This document shows positions 8,144 through 16,049 of a DNA stretch of 41,953 nt, piece by piece. Each line of letters begins with the position of its first letter. The stretch's first letter is position 1. Source of the stretch: Prochloraceae cyanobacterium (GTDB taxonomy: Bacteria; Cyanobacteriota; Cyanobacteriia; Cyanobacteriales; JASJDA01); assembly GCA_030065755.1 (NCBI GenBank), contig JASJDA010000047.1:1-41953 (forward strand). Reading direction: 5' to 3'. The notes beneath the pieces are model-generated. The model saw only the letters and a program-made list of their open reading frames with translations, searched no databases and was not told the DNA's origin. The position numbers and the translations under genes were made by a program.

Positions 8144-8872
8144 ATGTTTTTATCTAATAAGCATTTTGCAGTTTTATCTCTTGTTATCGCGATCGCCCTG
8201 AGTTTGGGAGCAGTGAAAACTAATCGCGCTACCTCTACAATAGATAAAGTGGCGCAAGGAATTACAGTTCGCATTGAAGGAACTGGAAGAGGAACCGGAG
8301 TCATTGTACGACGAGCTAACAACAAATATACAGTTATAACCAACGCTCACGTACTGCAAAAACCTGGTGTTTACGGTCTAGTTACTTCGGATGGAAAATG
8401 TTATTCTATTGCATCTGATACTGTCCGACGGCTTTCTCAAATAGATTTGGCAACTTTTGTTTTTTCGAGTTCTATTTCTTATCCGATCGCCGCTTTAGGA
8501 AATTCCGATCGACTTGCTCCAGGTAATACAGTTTACGTTGGGGGTTGGGCTAGTTCTGGTGGAAGGCTCTACAGTCGGGTTTTCCTAGTTAGCAAAGGAG
8601 AGCTTACTGAAGTCAATTCTCAACTACCGTGGGGCTATTCTCTATCTTATACTAACTTAGTCAGGGTAGGAATGAGTGGAGGGCCTATTTTAGATCGACA
8701 AGGTCAATTGGTAGGCATTAATGGTTTGGTCAGATTAGTTCCTAATTCAGACCAAATTGTAGCATCTGGAATTGAGATTGAGAAATTTAGTCGCTCTTCA
8801 GAAAATGTTGACAGAAAAGTTTCTCTTCCATCTTCTTCAGAAATTGATTGTCCTGTAAGATATATTCGATAA
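8144..8872 (+). CDS. Trypsin-like serine protease, secreted
   Basis: 242 residues. An N-terminal hydrophobic segment (about 8-24) acts as signal peptide or anchor. The catalytic triad is visible: H69 in TNAHVL, D101 in SQIDLATF and S178 in GMSGGPIL. This is the S1/HtrA-like protease core without a PDZ domain, so it is shorter than HhoA, HhoB or HtrA. It probably works in the periplasm. Its stop lies 12 bases from the end of the convergent histidine kinase gene. Confidence 0.85.
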   Translation: MFLSNKHFAVLSLVIAIALSLGAVKTNRATSTIDKVAQGITVRIEGTGRGTGVIVRRANNKYTVITNAHVLQKPGVYGLVTSDGKCYSIASDTVRRLSQIDLATFVFSSSISYPIAALGNSDRLAPGNTVYVGGWASSGGRLYSRVFLVSKGELTEVNSQLPWGYSLSYTNLVRVGMSGGPILDRQGQLVGINGLVRLVPNSDQIVASGIEIEKFSRSSENVDRKVSLPSSSEIDCPVRYIR

Positions 8873-8884
8873 GGCTCTATTTAC

Positions 8885-10885
8885 CTAAACTTTATTGAAG
8901 TAGGGATTTAAGTTCACTTTTTTTGCTGCTGGAGTTGGTCTTATGGGTTCTAAGGTGGCTGTAAACCAGAAAGTTGACCCGCAATCGACTTGACTTTGTA
9001 CTCCAATTTCTCCTCCCATTAAATATACTAGTTCTTGACAGATTGCCAATCCTAAACCAGTACTTCGATCGTGGGGATTAGTAGAATCATCTAGTTGTAG
9101 TTGGAAAAAACTTTGAAAAATTCCCTCTAGCCGCTCTTCAGGAATACCAATTCCCGTATCTTTAACTGTAAACTTCAACAAAACTTTATTGTTATTTGCC
9201 AGTACTTTAACCATCGACATTTCTACAAGTACTTCTCCTATATTGGTAAATTTGATGGCATTTCCGATTAAATTTATTAAAACCTGTCGCAAACGCCTAG
9301 CATCTCCTCTTACTGTTTCAGGAATATTTTTATCGATCGATAGCTTTAATTCTATTTTTTTTAAATAAGCTTGATGCTCGAATAAATCTATTACTTTCTT
9401 TATGCAATTGTATATATCAAATTCATGATTCAAAAGATTCATTTTTCCCGCTTCTAGTTGAGACAAGTCGAGAATATCTTCGATCGCAGTTAGTAAATGC
9501 TGTCCGCTATTTTTCAGTGCATTAACACAATCTCGCTGTTTTTTACTCAAATCGGTAGTCATTAGTAATTCTGTCATTCCCAAGACTCCATTTATAGGAG
9601 TACGAATTTCGTGGCTCACATTAGCTAAAAATTGAGATTTGATATTTGCTACTTCTAATGCAGCTTCTTTCTCATTAATTAGTTGTTGTTCGTATTGTTT
9701 GCGGGATGATATATTCTGGAGCAAACAAATAATTTCTTTATTGTTATTCTGTTTGGTTTGTAGAACAGATGCTTTTAGAGCAACAGGAATGGAGCGAGGG
9801 GTATTTTTAGAGAATAATTCTAATTCTTTTTCTCTCCAATTTCGATCGGGATCGAGTCTAATTATTTCTAAGTGCTGTGGCAATCGATTCTCTTTAAATA
9901 AAAATTCAATCGATTTACCAATTAGTTCTTGTTTGTTATAACCAGTTAAAGTAGTAGTTCCAGAATTGATATCTTTAATTTTATTGTTTCCATCGAGAAT
10001 AATTAGAGCTTCATTTAAAGAATTAATTATTAGGTCTACATAGGATTTAGAGACGTTACTCTCTTTGAGTTGCTCGGCCATCCAATTAAATGAATTAGCT
10101 AAAAAACCAATTTCGTCTCTAGACTTTATATCAACCCTAGTATCCAAATTTCCCGCCCCAATATCCCGAGCAGCTTTTTTTAGTTTTAATATTGGTTTGG
10201 TAATGGTGTTTTCTAAAAGCTTGGCGAGCAAGATGGAAACAATAATTACAATTACAGTAGAGATAAGATTAACAGCAATAGATAAATCAGCACTGGTTTC
10301 TGCTGTCTGAGTCGCAATTTGTAGCTCTTCTAATTCAGCTTCGAGAAGCCGATCGATTAACTCTATAAATTCTTCTTCTGCTTCTTCAAATTTTTCTTGT
10401 TTTAATAGTATTTTTTCCCCTTTTACTCGCGATTGCTTTAATTCTAGAATTTCTTTGGCAATTTTATCTAATTTTTGGCTGGTCGCTAAAAGTTGTTTGT
10501 AGAGTGCTTTTCTTTCTGGATTGGTAGTTATTTGTATTAATTTAGCTAGAGATTTTTCTAATTTTTTTACCGCTTCAAACCACTCTGATTTTTCCTCTAA
10601 CTCTGCTTGTTTATATTTTTCTGGAGAGTCGATCGTATTTTGCAATTCACTTTGTATAAAAGCAGAACTGTAGGCTTCAGTTGTCATTCTTAATGAATAG
10701 ATTTTGCTTCTGTCTAATTCAATAAGTTCGTATATAGTTTCTTCGGTAATGTTTTTATATTTGTTATTCGTATCTTCTGCCGTTCTGAAATTGACAATGC
10801 CTAGAAAAGCTCCCAGAGAAGCTAATCCTATAAAACCAGAAATTAATTTACCTTTTAGATTCATCGCTATTAAATGTTGGAACAA
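8885..10885 (-). CDS. Membrane sensor histidine kinase (HAMP-PAS-HisKA-HATPase)
   Basis: 666 residues. There is a first membrane helix near 12-33, then a long helical, Glu/Lys-rich extracytoplasmic part (40-200), which looks like a four-helix-bundle sensor. A second helix (about 203-222), HAMP (about 225-277) and PAS (about 283-395) follow. HisKA has H425 in FLANVSHEIRTPINGVLGM. The ATPase part has the N box with N542 (NLIGNAIKFTN), G1 DTGIGIP (577-582) and G2 TGLGLAI. No receiver domain is attached, so a separate response regulator is needed; none is adjacent. The signal is unknown. Convergent with the protease gene. Confidence 0.92.
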   Translation of the reverse strand: MFQHLIAMNLKGKLISGFIGLASLGAFLGIVNFRTAEDTNNKYKNITEETIYELIELDRSKIYSLRMTTEAYSSAFIQSELQNTIDSPEKYKQAELEEKSEWFEAVKKLEKSLAKLIQITTNPERKALYKQLLATSQKLDKIAKEILELKQSRVKGEKILLKQEKFEEAEEEFIELIDRLLEAELEELQIATQTAETSADLSIAVNLISTVIVIIVSILLAKLLENTITKPILKLKKAARDIGAGNLDTRVDIKSRDEIGFLANSFNWMAEQLKESNVSKSYVDLIINSLNEALIILDGNNKIKDINSGTTTLTGYNKQELIGKSIEFLFKENRLPQHLEIIRLDPDRNWREKELELFSKNTPRSIPVALKASVLQTKQNNNKEIICLLQNISSRKQYEQQLINEKEAALEVANIKSQFLANVSHEIRTPINGVLGMTELLMTTDLSKKQRDCVNALKNSGQHLLTAIEDILDLSQLEAGKMNLLNHEFDIYNCIKKVIDLFEHQAYLKKIELKLSIDKNIPETVRGDARRLRQVLINLIGNAIKFTNIGEVLVEMSMVKVLANNNKVLLKFTVKDTGIGIPEERLEGIFQSFFQLQLDDSTNPHDRSTGLGLAICQELVYLMGGEIGVQSQVDCGSTFWFTATLEPIRPTPAAKKVNLNPYFNKV

Positions 10886-11037
10886 ATTTTATATAAGATT
10901 TTAGTGGTATATTTATTTTGATTGATTGCTAATTCAAAAAAGATATTATGTGATGTTATTCTATACTTTATTTATTCTACATAAGATAGTTAAACAAATC
11001 AGACCACTCCGAGCATTATAAAATTGCGGTAGAAAAC

Positions 11038-12969
11038 ATGAAAAAACCTCAGAAAGTCTCATTTGGTGCCTGGAAATCGCCAATTACCTCAGATTTAATC
11101 GTTTCGAGAACCATAACACTAGGAGAAGTAGTTTTAGATAAGCAAGATGTATATTGGCTCGAAGGAAGACCCTACGAGAAAGGAAGAAACGTTTTAGTGA
11201 GATGCACTCCAGATGGTAAAGTAACTGAGGTTATTCCAGAAACGTATAACGTACGTACTCGGATCCACGAATACGGCGGAGGAGCGTATATAGTTGTTGA
11301 GGGTACAGTTTATTTTTGCAATTTTTCTGACCAACGTCTCTACAAACAAACAGCAGACAAACAATTCATTCCTCTGACAAAAGAAAACAATAGACGCTAC
11401 AGCGATGCCGTTATGGATAAAGAGCGAAATCGTTTAATTTGCGTCTCTGAAAAACATTGTAACAGCGATCGAGAGCCAGAAAACAATATAGTCAGCGTCG
11501 ATCTAAATTCTGGTGAAGTAGAAATATTATTATCGGGTTGTGACTTTTATTCTTCTCCTCGTGTGAGTCCTGACGGTTCTAAACTAGCATGGATTAGTTG
11601 GAATCATCCTAATATGCCTTGGGATAGCACCCAATTGTGGGTAGCTTCTATTAATGCTGACGGTTCCCTGACGGACGCAGAATGTATCGCTGGAGGAATT
11701 GAAGAGTCTATATGCGAACCCAAATGGTCGCCAGAAGGGATATTATATTTTTCTAGCGATCGACAAGGTTGGTGGAATCTATATCGACGCAATAAAACAG
11801 GGACGATCGAGCCTCTATGGGAAATGGAAGCAGAATTCTCTTATCCTCATTGGGTGTTTGGAATCTCTAAATACGATTTTGCTTCTGAATCTGAGATAGT
11901 TTGTAGCTATACCCAAAACGGTCGCTGGTATTTGGGGACTATAGATACCCAAAGCAAACAACTACAACCAATTGAGGTTCCTTACACTGGCATTTCCTCG
12001 GTAAAAGTTCGCAACAAACAGGTAGTATTTGTTGGAGGTTCCCCAACCGAACCCACTGCTATAGTTCAATTAGACCTAGAAAGCAAAGAAACTCAAATAC
12101 TTAAAACAGCCAGTGAAATAGAAATTGACCCTGGATATCTATCTATTCCAGAAGCGATCGCCTTCCCAACTGAAAACGGACTAACCGCATACGCTTGGTA
12201 TTATCCTCCCAAAAACAAAGATTACACCGCACCAGAAGGAGAATTACCCCCTCTGTTAGTAAAAAGTCACGGAGGCCCAACTTCCGCAGCTTCTGCTACA
12301 TTTAACTTAAGAATTCAATACTGGACGAGTCGCGGTTTTGGCTATCTAGATGTTAACTATGGGGGTAGCACGGGTTACGGTCGAGAATATCGTCAAAGAC
12401 TCGATGGAAACTGGGGAATTGTAGACGTTGACGACTGCGTGAATGCAGCTAAATATCTAGTCCGACAACAGAAAGCAGACGGGACTAGACTCGCTATTAG
12501 TGGAGGTAGTGCAGGTGGCTATACGACTTTAGCAGCTCTTACTTTCCGCGATACATTTAAAGCAGGTGCTAGTTATTATGGGGTCAGCGACCTAGAAATA
12601 TTAGCCAGAGACACTCATAAATTTGAATCTCGCTACCTCGATCGCCTGGTAGGAAAATATCCAGAAGAGAAAGCAGTCTATGAGGAACGATCGCCCATTC
12701 ATTTTACCGATCGTCTTTCTTGTCCGGTGATATTCTTTCAGGGATTAGAAGATAAAGTGGTTCCTCCCAACCAAGCAGAAATGATGGTAGAAGCCATAAA
12801 AGCTAAAGGAATACCTGTAGCATACGTCTCCTTTCCAGAAGAAGGACACGGTTTTCGTCGCTCCGAAAACATAAAAAGAGCATTAGACGGGGAATTTTAC
12901 TTTTATTCCCGTATTTTCGCTTTTAAACCTGCTGACGATCTCGAAGAAGTCGAAATTTACGGAATTTAG
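11038..12969 (+). CDS. S9-family prolyl oligopeptidase / acylaminoacyl peptidase
   Basis: 643 residues with no signal peptide. The N-terminal 360 residues form a beta-propeller-like region with repeats such as VSPDGSKLAWISWNHP. The C-terminal alpha/beta-hydrolase domain carries HGGPTSAASATFNLRIQYWTS (oxyanion region), S491 in GGSAGGYTT, D572 in GLEDKVVPP and H604 in EEGHGF. This is the DPP/acylaminoacyl-peptidase group, which removes short N-terminal peptides or acyl-amino acids in the cytoplasm. It begins about 150 bases upstream-to-upstream from the divergent histidine kinase gene. Confidence 0.92.
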   Translation: MKKPQKVSFGAWKSPITSDLIVSRTITLGEVVLDKQDVYWLEGRPYEKGRNVLVRCTPDGKVTEVIPETYNVRTRIHEYGGGAYIVVEGTVYFCNFSDQRLYKQTADKQFIPLTKENNRRYSDAVMDKERNRLICVSEKHCNSDREPENNIVSVDLNSGEVEILLSGCDFYSSPRVSPDGSKLAWISWNHPNMPWDSTQLWVASINADGSLTDAECIAGGIEESICEPKWSPEGILYFSSDRQGWWNLYRRNKTGTIEPLWEMEAEFSYPHWVFGISKYDFASESEIVCSYTQNGRWYLGTIDTQSKQLQPIEVPYTGISSVKVRNKQVVFVGGSPTEPTAIVQLDLESKETQILKTASEIEIDPGYLSIPEAIAFPTENGLTAYAWYYPPKNKDYTAPEGELPPLLVKSHGGPTSAASATFNLRIQYWTSRGFGYLDVNYGGSTGYGREYRQRLDGNWGIVDVDDCVNAAKYLVRQQKADGTRLAISGGSAGGYTTLAALTFRDTFKAGASYYGVSDLEILARDTHKFESRYLDRLVGKYPEEKAVYEERSPIHFTDRLSCPVIFFQGLEDKVVPPNQAEMMVEAIKAKGIPVAYVSFPEEGHGFRRSENIKRALDGEFYFYSRIFAFKPADDLEEVEIYGI

Positions 12970-12984
12970 GTTTAAAAGTCAACT

Positions 12985-13143
12985 TTAAGATTGGCGACAC
13001 AATAATTCTTCTATTGCTTCACTATCCAAAGGTCGAGAAAACAAGTATCCCTGAGCATATTCGCAATCTAACTCTTTTAACTGTAATTTCTGTTCTTGAG
13101 TTTCTACTCCTTCTGCTACGTGAGTTCGACGAAAGCATTTTAA
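12985..13143 (-). pseudogene. EAL-domain phosphodiesterase C-terminal remnant
   Basis: The minus strand encodes VAEGVETQEQKLQLKELDCE, then YAQGYLFSRPLDSEAIEELL and a stop at 12985. This is the hallmark C-terminus of EAL c-di-GMP phosphodiesterases (VAEGVET ... GYLFSRP). About 40 residues survive; upstream the frame loses similarity at a 16-bp sequence (13118-13133) that is repeated at 13659-13674 and then meets a stop. The rest of the gene is absent from the window. It is a decayed gene tail, not a working enzyme. Confidence 0.85.
13118..13133. repeat. 16-bp direct repeat, left copy
   Basis: acgtgagttcgacgaa, identical to 13659-13674. It marks exactly where the EAL remnant loses its similarity. 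The two copies enclose 525 bases that contain one small ORF. Confidence 0.8.
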
Positions 13144-13357
13144 ACTCACTCATTTTTTTAGAAATAGAGACGATCAAACAAGTGTCACTTTATTTAGTTG
13201 ATCGCTAAACAAATAATTTACTAATTGAAATAGATAAAAAAACGATTAGTAACTGGAATTAATATATAGGCGATAAGCCGACTGTCTAACTTCGCTTAGC
13301 GACTAAATAATAAGCAAGTAAATTTGCTTGTTTAAATTACAAATGAGGAAAAAAAAG

Positions 13358-13609
13358 ATGTTTTCTAGCTATATAAGTTTAGAAAAAGCAGGCACCAACA
13401 AACTAATTGAAGAAAAAATGCTTATACATAGTATTGGGACAAAAGATGATGTGTTACCGCCAGAGTCAATAAAAATACCCCCAGGCTTAACTGACGGGTC
13501 TTCGCCATTATCCGTTATCTTCGGAATTACTCTGGTGATTGGTTCAATCACTAAATTGGTGGCGGTTCTAGTACCTAATGAGAATAAAAAACAGAACAAA
13601 AAAGAGTAA
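13358..13609 (+). CDS. Small single-pass membrane protein, unknown
   Basis: 83 residues from the ATG at 13358, chosen because GAGG lies 9-10 bases upstream; the frame is open back to a TTG at 13328. The first half is polar (EKAGTNKLIEEKM). A PPESIKIPPGLTDG stretch follows, then one hydrophobic helix (SVIFGITLVIGSITKLVAVLV) and a Lys-rich tail. No family was recognised. It lies alone between the 16-bp direct repeats. The conserved-looking Pro-rich segment and clear SD make it more than a chance ORF, but the case is modest. Confidence 0.5.
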   Translation: MFSSYISLEKAGTNKLIEEKMLIHSIGTKDDVLPPESIKIPPGLTDGSSPLSVIFGITLVIGSITKLVAVLVPNENKKQNKKE

Positions 13610-13658
13610 TTGCGTCAACTCAGCACATTAGGTACTAAGTTGCAAAGATCTCAGATCA

Positions 13659-13674
13659 ACGTGAGTTCGACGAA
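13659..13674. repeat. 16-bp direct repeat, right copy
   Basis: Exact second copy of the sequence at 13118-13133. Confidence 0.8.
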
Positions 13675-13701
13675 GTAAAAAGGGATCGAATCAAAGTAGT
13701 T

Positions 13702-13738
13702 GGGGGCTATACCTCCGCACTGCGGAGGTATAGCCCCC
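13702..13738. terminator. Near-perfect 37-bp palindrome
   Basis: gggggctatacctccgca (13702-13719) and tgcggaggtatagccccc (13721-13738) are exact reverse complements around one base. It could be a strong terminator for the small membrane ORF or a palindromic repeat. It has the same design as the 7596-7623 palindrome (ggggct/agggct arms) but a different sequence. Confidence 0.6.
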
Positions 13739-14061
13739 TCCTTGCCGACTAAACGGTTTAGTTATAGCGAAAAAATATAGAAGTTCGATCTTTCATCAAG
13801 GCGATCGAGAAGATAATACTTTTAGCAAGTTTCTTGTGCAAGCGCAAGCCATATCGTCGCTCGCCTGCTTTAAATCTAAAAAAAATTATCCAAGAAAATA
13901 ATACACGATCGCGCCTCTCGATCGCGATCGAGCGATTTTGGTATAGTGCAGAACTACATCTTTTACACCTGCTCTACTACTATCAGCTGTTGACACAAAA
14001 CTATTACTCTGGGGGTTAGCTGCTCAGTTAACTCTCAGAGATAAAAAGGAGAAATAAAAGA
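13739..14061. other. Intergenic region before the spondin-domain gene
   Basis: A spacer with several HIP1 cores (13800-13930). A 61-codon frame at 13834-14019 has biased, repetitive composition and no family match, so it is not called. The useful signal is the AAAAGGAG ribosome binding site at about 14045-14052 for the downstream GTG start. Confidence 0.5.
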
Positions 14062-15945
14062 GTGGCTCCAGTTGACGTAAGAGTAACTATTGAAAATCTA
14101 GCACCAGCAAATGGTACTTTGCTGACTCCTGTTTGGGTTGGATTTCACAACGGTAATTTTGATACTTACGATCGCGGTAGACCTGCTTCACCTGGTTTAG
14201 AAAGCATCGCTGAGGATGGCGCTACGGACTTAATATCCCGAGAATTTACTTTGAGTGGCAGTGGTTCAGTTGAGGGAGTTATCGCAGGTCCTGGTGGAAA
14301 TACTAACGGTCCAATCGATCCTGGAGAAATAGCCACAGCTACTTTTACCATAGATAATCAGGATCCCAGGAGTCGCTTTTTTAACTACGCGGCTATGGTT
14401 CTCCCTTCTAATGACGCTTTTGTAGCTAATGGCAATCCTACAGCTCATCGCATTTTTGACGAACAGGGAAATTTTATTGGCGCTGAGTTTATTGTTTTTG
14501 GGGGTGAAGTTTTAGACGCAGGAACAGAAGTCAACGACGAAGCAGAAAACAGTACCGCTTTTTTCGGTCAAACAGTTCCCAACACTGGAACTCCTGAAGA
14601 TGGGTTAGTGCAAACTCATCCAGGCTTTATTCCAAATGGACGTATTTTAAGCGCGCCACAATTCGCCAATGGCGATTTTACTGCTTCGGGTTATCAGGTT
14701 GCTCGCATTACGATCGGTACAGCAAACCAACCTGCACCTACACCGCCAGATTTAATCGAAGTTACCGTTAATGTAGAAAGTTTGACTCCTAACAATGGAA
14801 CCTTATTAACTCCTGTTTGGGTTGGCTTCCACGACGGTAGTTTTGATACTTACGATCGCGGTAGACCAGCTTCACCAGGTTTAGAAAGCATCGCCGAAGA
14901 TGGAGATGTTAGCGGTATTTCTAGGGAATTTCTTAGTAGCGGTGCTGGTTTAGTAGATGGCACGATCGCGGGTCCTGTTGGAGCAGACGGTCCGATCGAT
15001 CCTGGAGAAACTGCTAGCTTCACTTTTACTGTCGATCGCTCTTTGGCTAGCAGTCGCTACTTAAATTACGCTTCCATGGTGCTTCCTTCCAATGATGCTT
15101 TTATTGCTAATGGAGACCCCACGGCGATCGAAATAATCGACGAAAATGGTAATTTTTTAGGCGCAAATTTTGTTGTCTCAGGTAGCGAAGTTTTAGACGC
15201 GGGAACGGAAGTCAACGACGAAGCAGCAAACAGTACTGCTTTCTTCGGTCAAACAGTTCCCAACACTGGAACTGACCAAAATGGAGTAGTGCGAACTCAC
15301 CCAGGTTTTGTTCCAAATGGACGGATTTTAAGCGCACCACAATTCTCCAATGGAGATTTTACCCAACCTGGCTATCAAGTTGCACGCATCACCGTTACTA
15401 CCAATGACGTTCCTACAGTTCCTTTAGGTGCTCGTTTTCAAGATAACGGTCGAGGAGAACCGATCGTCGATCTCAGAGGAATTGGCGCTCAACAGGTGCA
15501 AGTCTCTCTTGCTGAGGTGACTAGTGATGCTGTTTTTAATAATGTGGTCGGTCTTTACGCGATCGAGGATACTCTAGGAACAGTTGTAGATGAATTTGGC
15601 AATAGGTTAACTCCTGGGGATGCTGGTTATGCTGTTGCAGCAATGGGACAGCGAGTAATTACCATAGACCAAAATACTACTACTGTGCAACCAATAACTG
15701 GAGGCAACCTTCTCGCACCATTTATCATCGCTAATAATACCGTAGAGCAATTTTTAGCTCAGAATCCCAATAACGAACAAAGAGACGATACAGTCGCCTA
15801 TTTTTCTTTCCTTGGTGCTAATCCCGATCGCTCAGAACACGTTCGCTTACAAGGAAATAATACCTTTGCATTCGAGGATTTAGCCTTTGGCGGCGATCTT
15901 GACTTTAACGATCTATTCTTCCGAGCAGAGTTTTCTGTTGTTTAA
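14062..15945 (+). CDS. Double spondin-N domain protein with DUF4114 C-terminus
   Basis: 627 residues from a GTG start with a good AAGGAG site. Two tandem copies of a roughly 225-residue unit (about 1-220 and 230-455) each contain LTPVWVGFH-G-FDTYDRGRPA, LESIAEDG, NYA(S)MVLPSNDAF and GTEVNDEA-NSTAFFGQTVPN, the spondin-N pattern. The last 150 residues end in FAFEDLAFGGDLDFNDLFF, the DUF4114 signature, an acidic Ca-binding-like motif found on cyanobacterial surface or exported proteins. There is no N-terminal signal peptide, so export may use a C-terminal (type I) signal; this is inference. The two copies are close, implying an internal duplication. A hairpin terminator follows. Confidence 0.82.
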   Translation: MAPVDVRVTIENLAPANGTLLTPVWVGFHNGNFDTYDRGRPASPGLESIAEDGATDLISREFTLSGSGSVEGVIAGPGGNTNGPIDPGEIATATFTIDNQDPRSRFFNYAAMVLPSNDAFVANGNPTAHRIFDEQGNFIGAEFIVFGGEVLDAGTEVNDEAENSTAFFGQTVPNTGTPEDGLVQTHPGFIPNGRILSAPQFANGDFTASGYQVARITIGTANQPAPTPPDLIEVTVNVESLTPNNGTLLTPVWVGFHDGSFDTYDRGRPASPGLESIAEDGDVSGISREFLSSGAGLVDGTIAGPVGADGPIDPGETASFTFTVDRSLASSRYLNYASMVLPSNDAFIANGDPTAIEIIDENGNFLGANFVVSGSEVLDAGTEVNDEAANSTAFFGQTVPNTGTDQNGVVRTHPGFVPNGRILSAPQFSNGDFTQPGYQVARITVTTNDVPTVPLGARFQDNGRGEPIVDLRGIGAQQVQVSLAEVTSDAVFNNVVGLYAIEDTLGTVVDEFGNRLTPGDAGYAVAAMGQRVITIDQNTTTVQPITGGNLLAPFIIANNTVEQFLAQNPNNEQRDDTVAYFSFLGANPDRSEHVRLQGNNTFAFEDLAFGGDLDFNDLFFRAEFSVV

Positions 15946-15953
15946 TTAGATCG

Positions 15954-15990
15954 ATAAGACAAGGAAACACTAGATCCTTCCTTGTCTTAT
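15954..15990 (+). terminator. Hairpin terminator after the spondin-domain gene
   Basis: ataagacaaggaa (15954-15966) pairs exactly with ttccttgtcttat (15978-15990), with an 11-base loop. It lies 9 bases after the stop codon. There is no strong T-run, but position and stem length fit a terminator. Confidence 0.65.
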
Positions 15991-16011
15991 GCTCGGCTGA
16001 GCAATTACCAT

Positions 16012-16039
16012 TTGATAAAATTTGATAAAGTGGTATAAC
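16012..16039 (+). promoter_or_regulatory. Sigma-70-type promoter of dnaB
   Basis: TTGATA (16012-16017) and TATAAC (16034-16039) are separated by 16 bases. The expected transcription start, about 16046, is only a few bases from the ATG at 16050, so the mRNA would be nearly leaderless; no Shine-Dalgarno sequence is seen. Confidence 0.5.
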
Positions 16040-16049
16040 TCTCTCGTCA

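Noticed and set aside
13014-13208. 64-codon plus-strand ORF
   Set aside because: It is antisense to the EAL remnant, which has a clear family signature on the minus strand.
13834-14019. 61-codon plus-strand ORF ahead of the spondin gene
   Set aside because: Biased composition, no ribosome binding site, no recognisable features.
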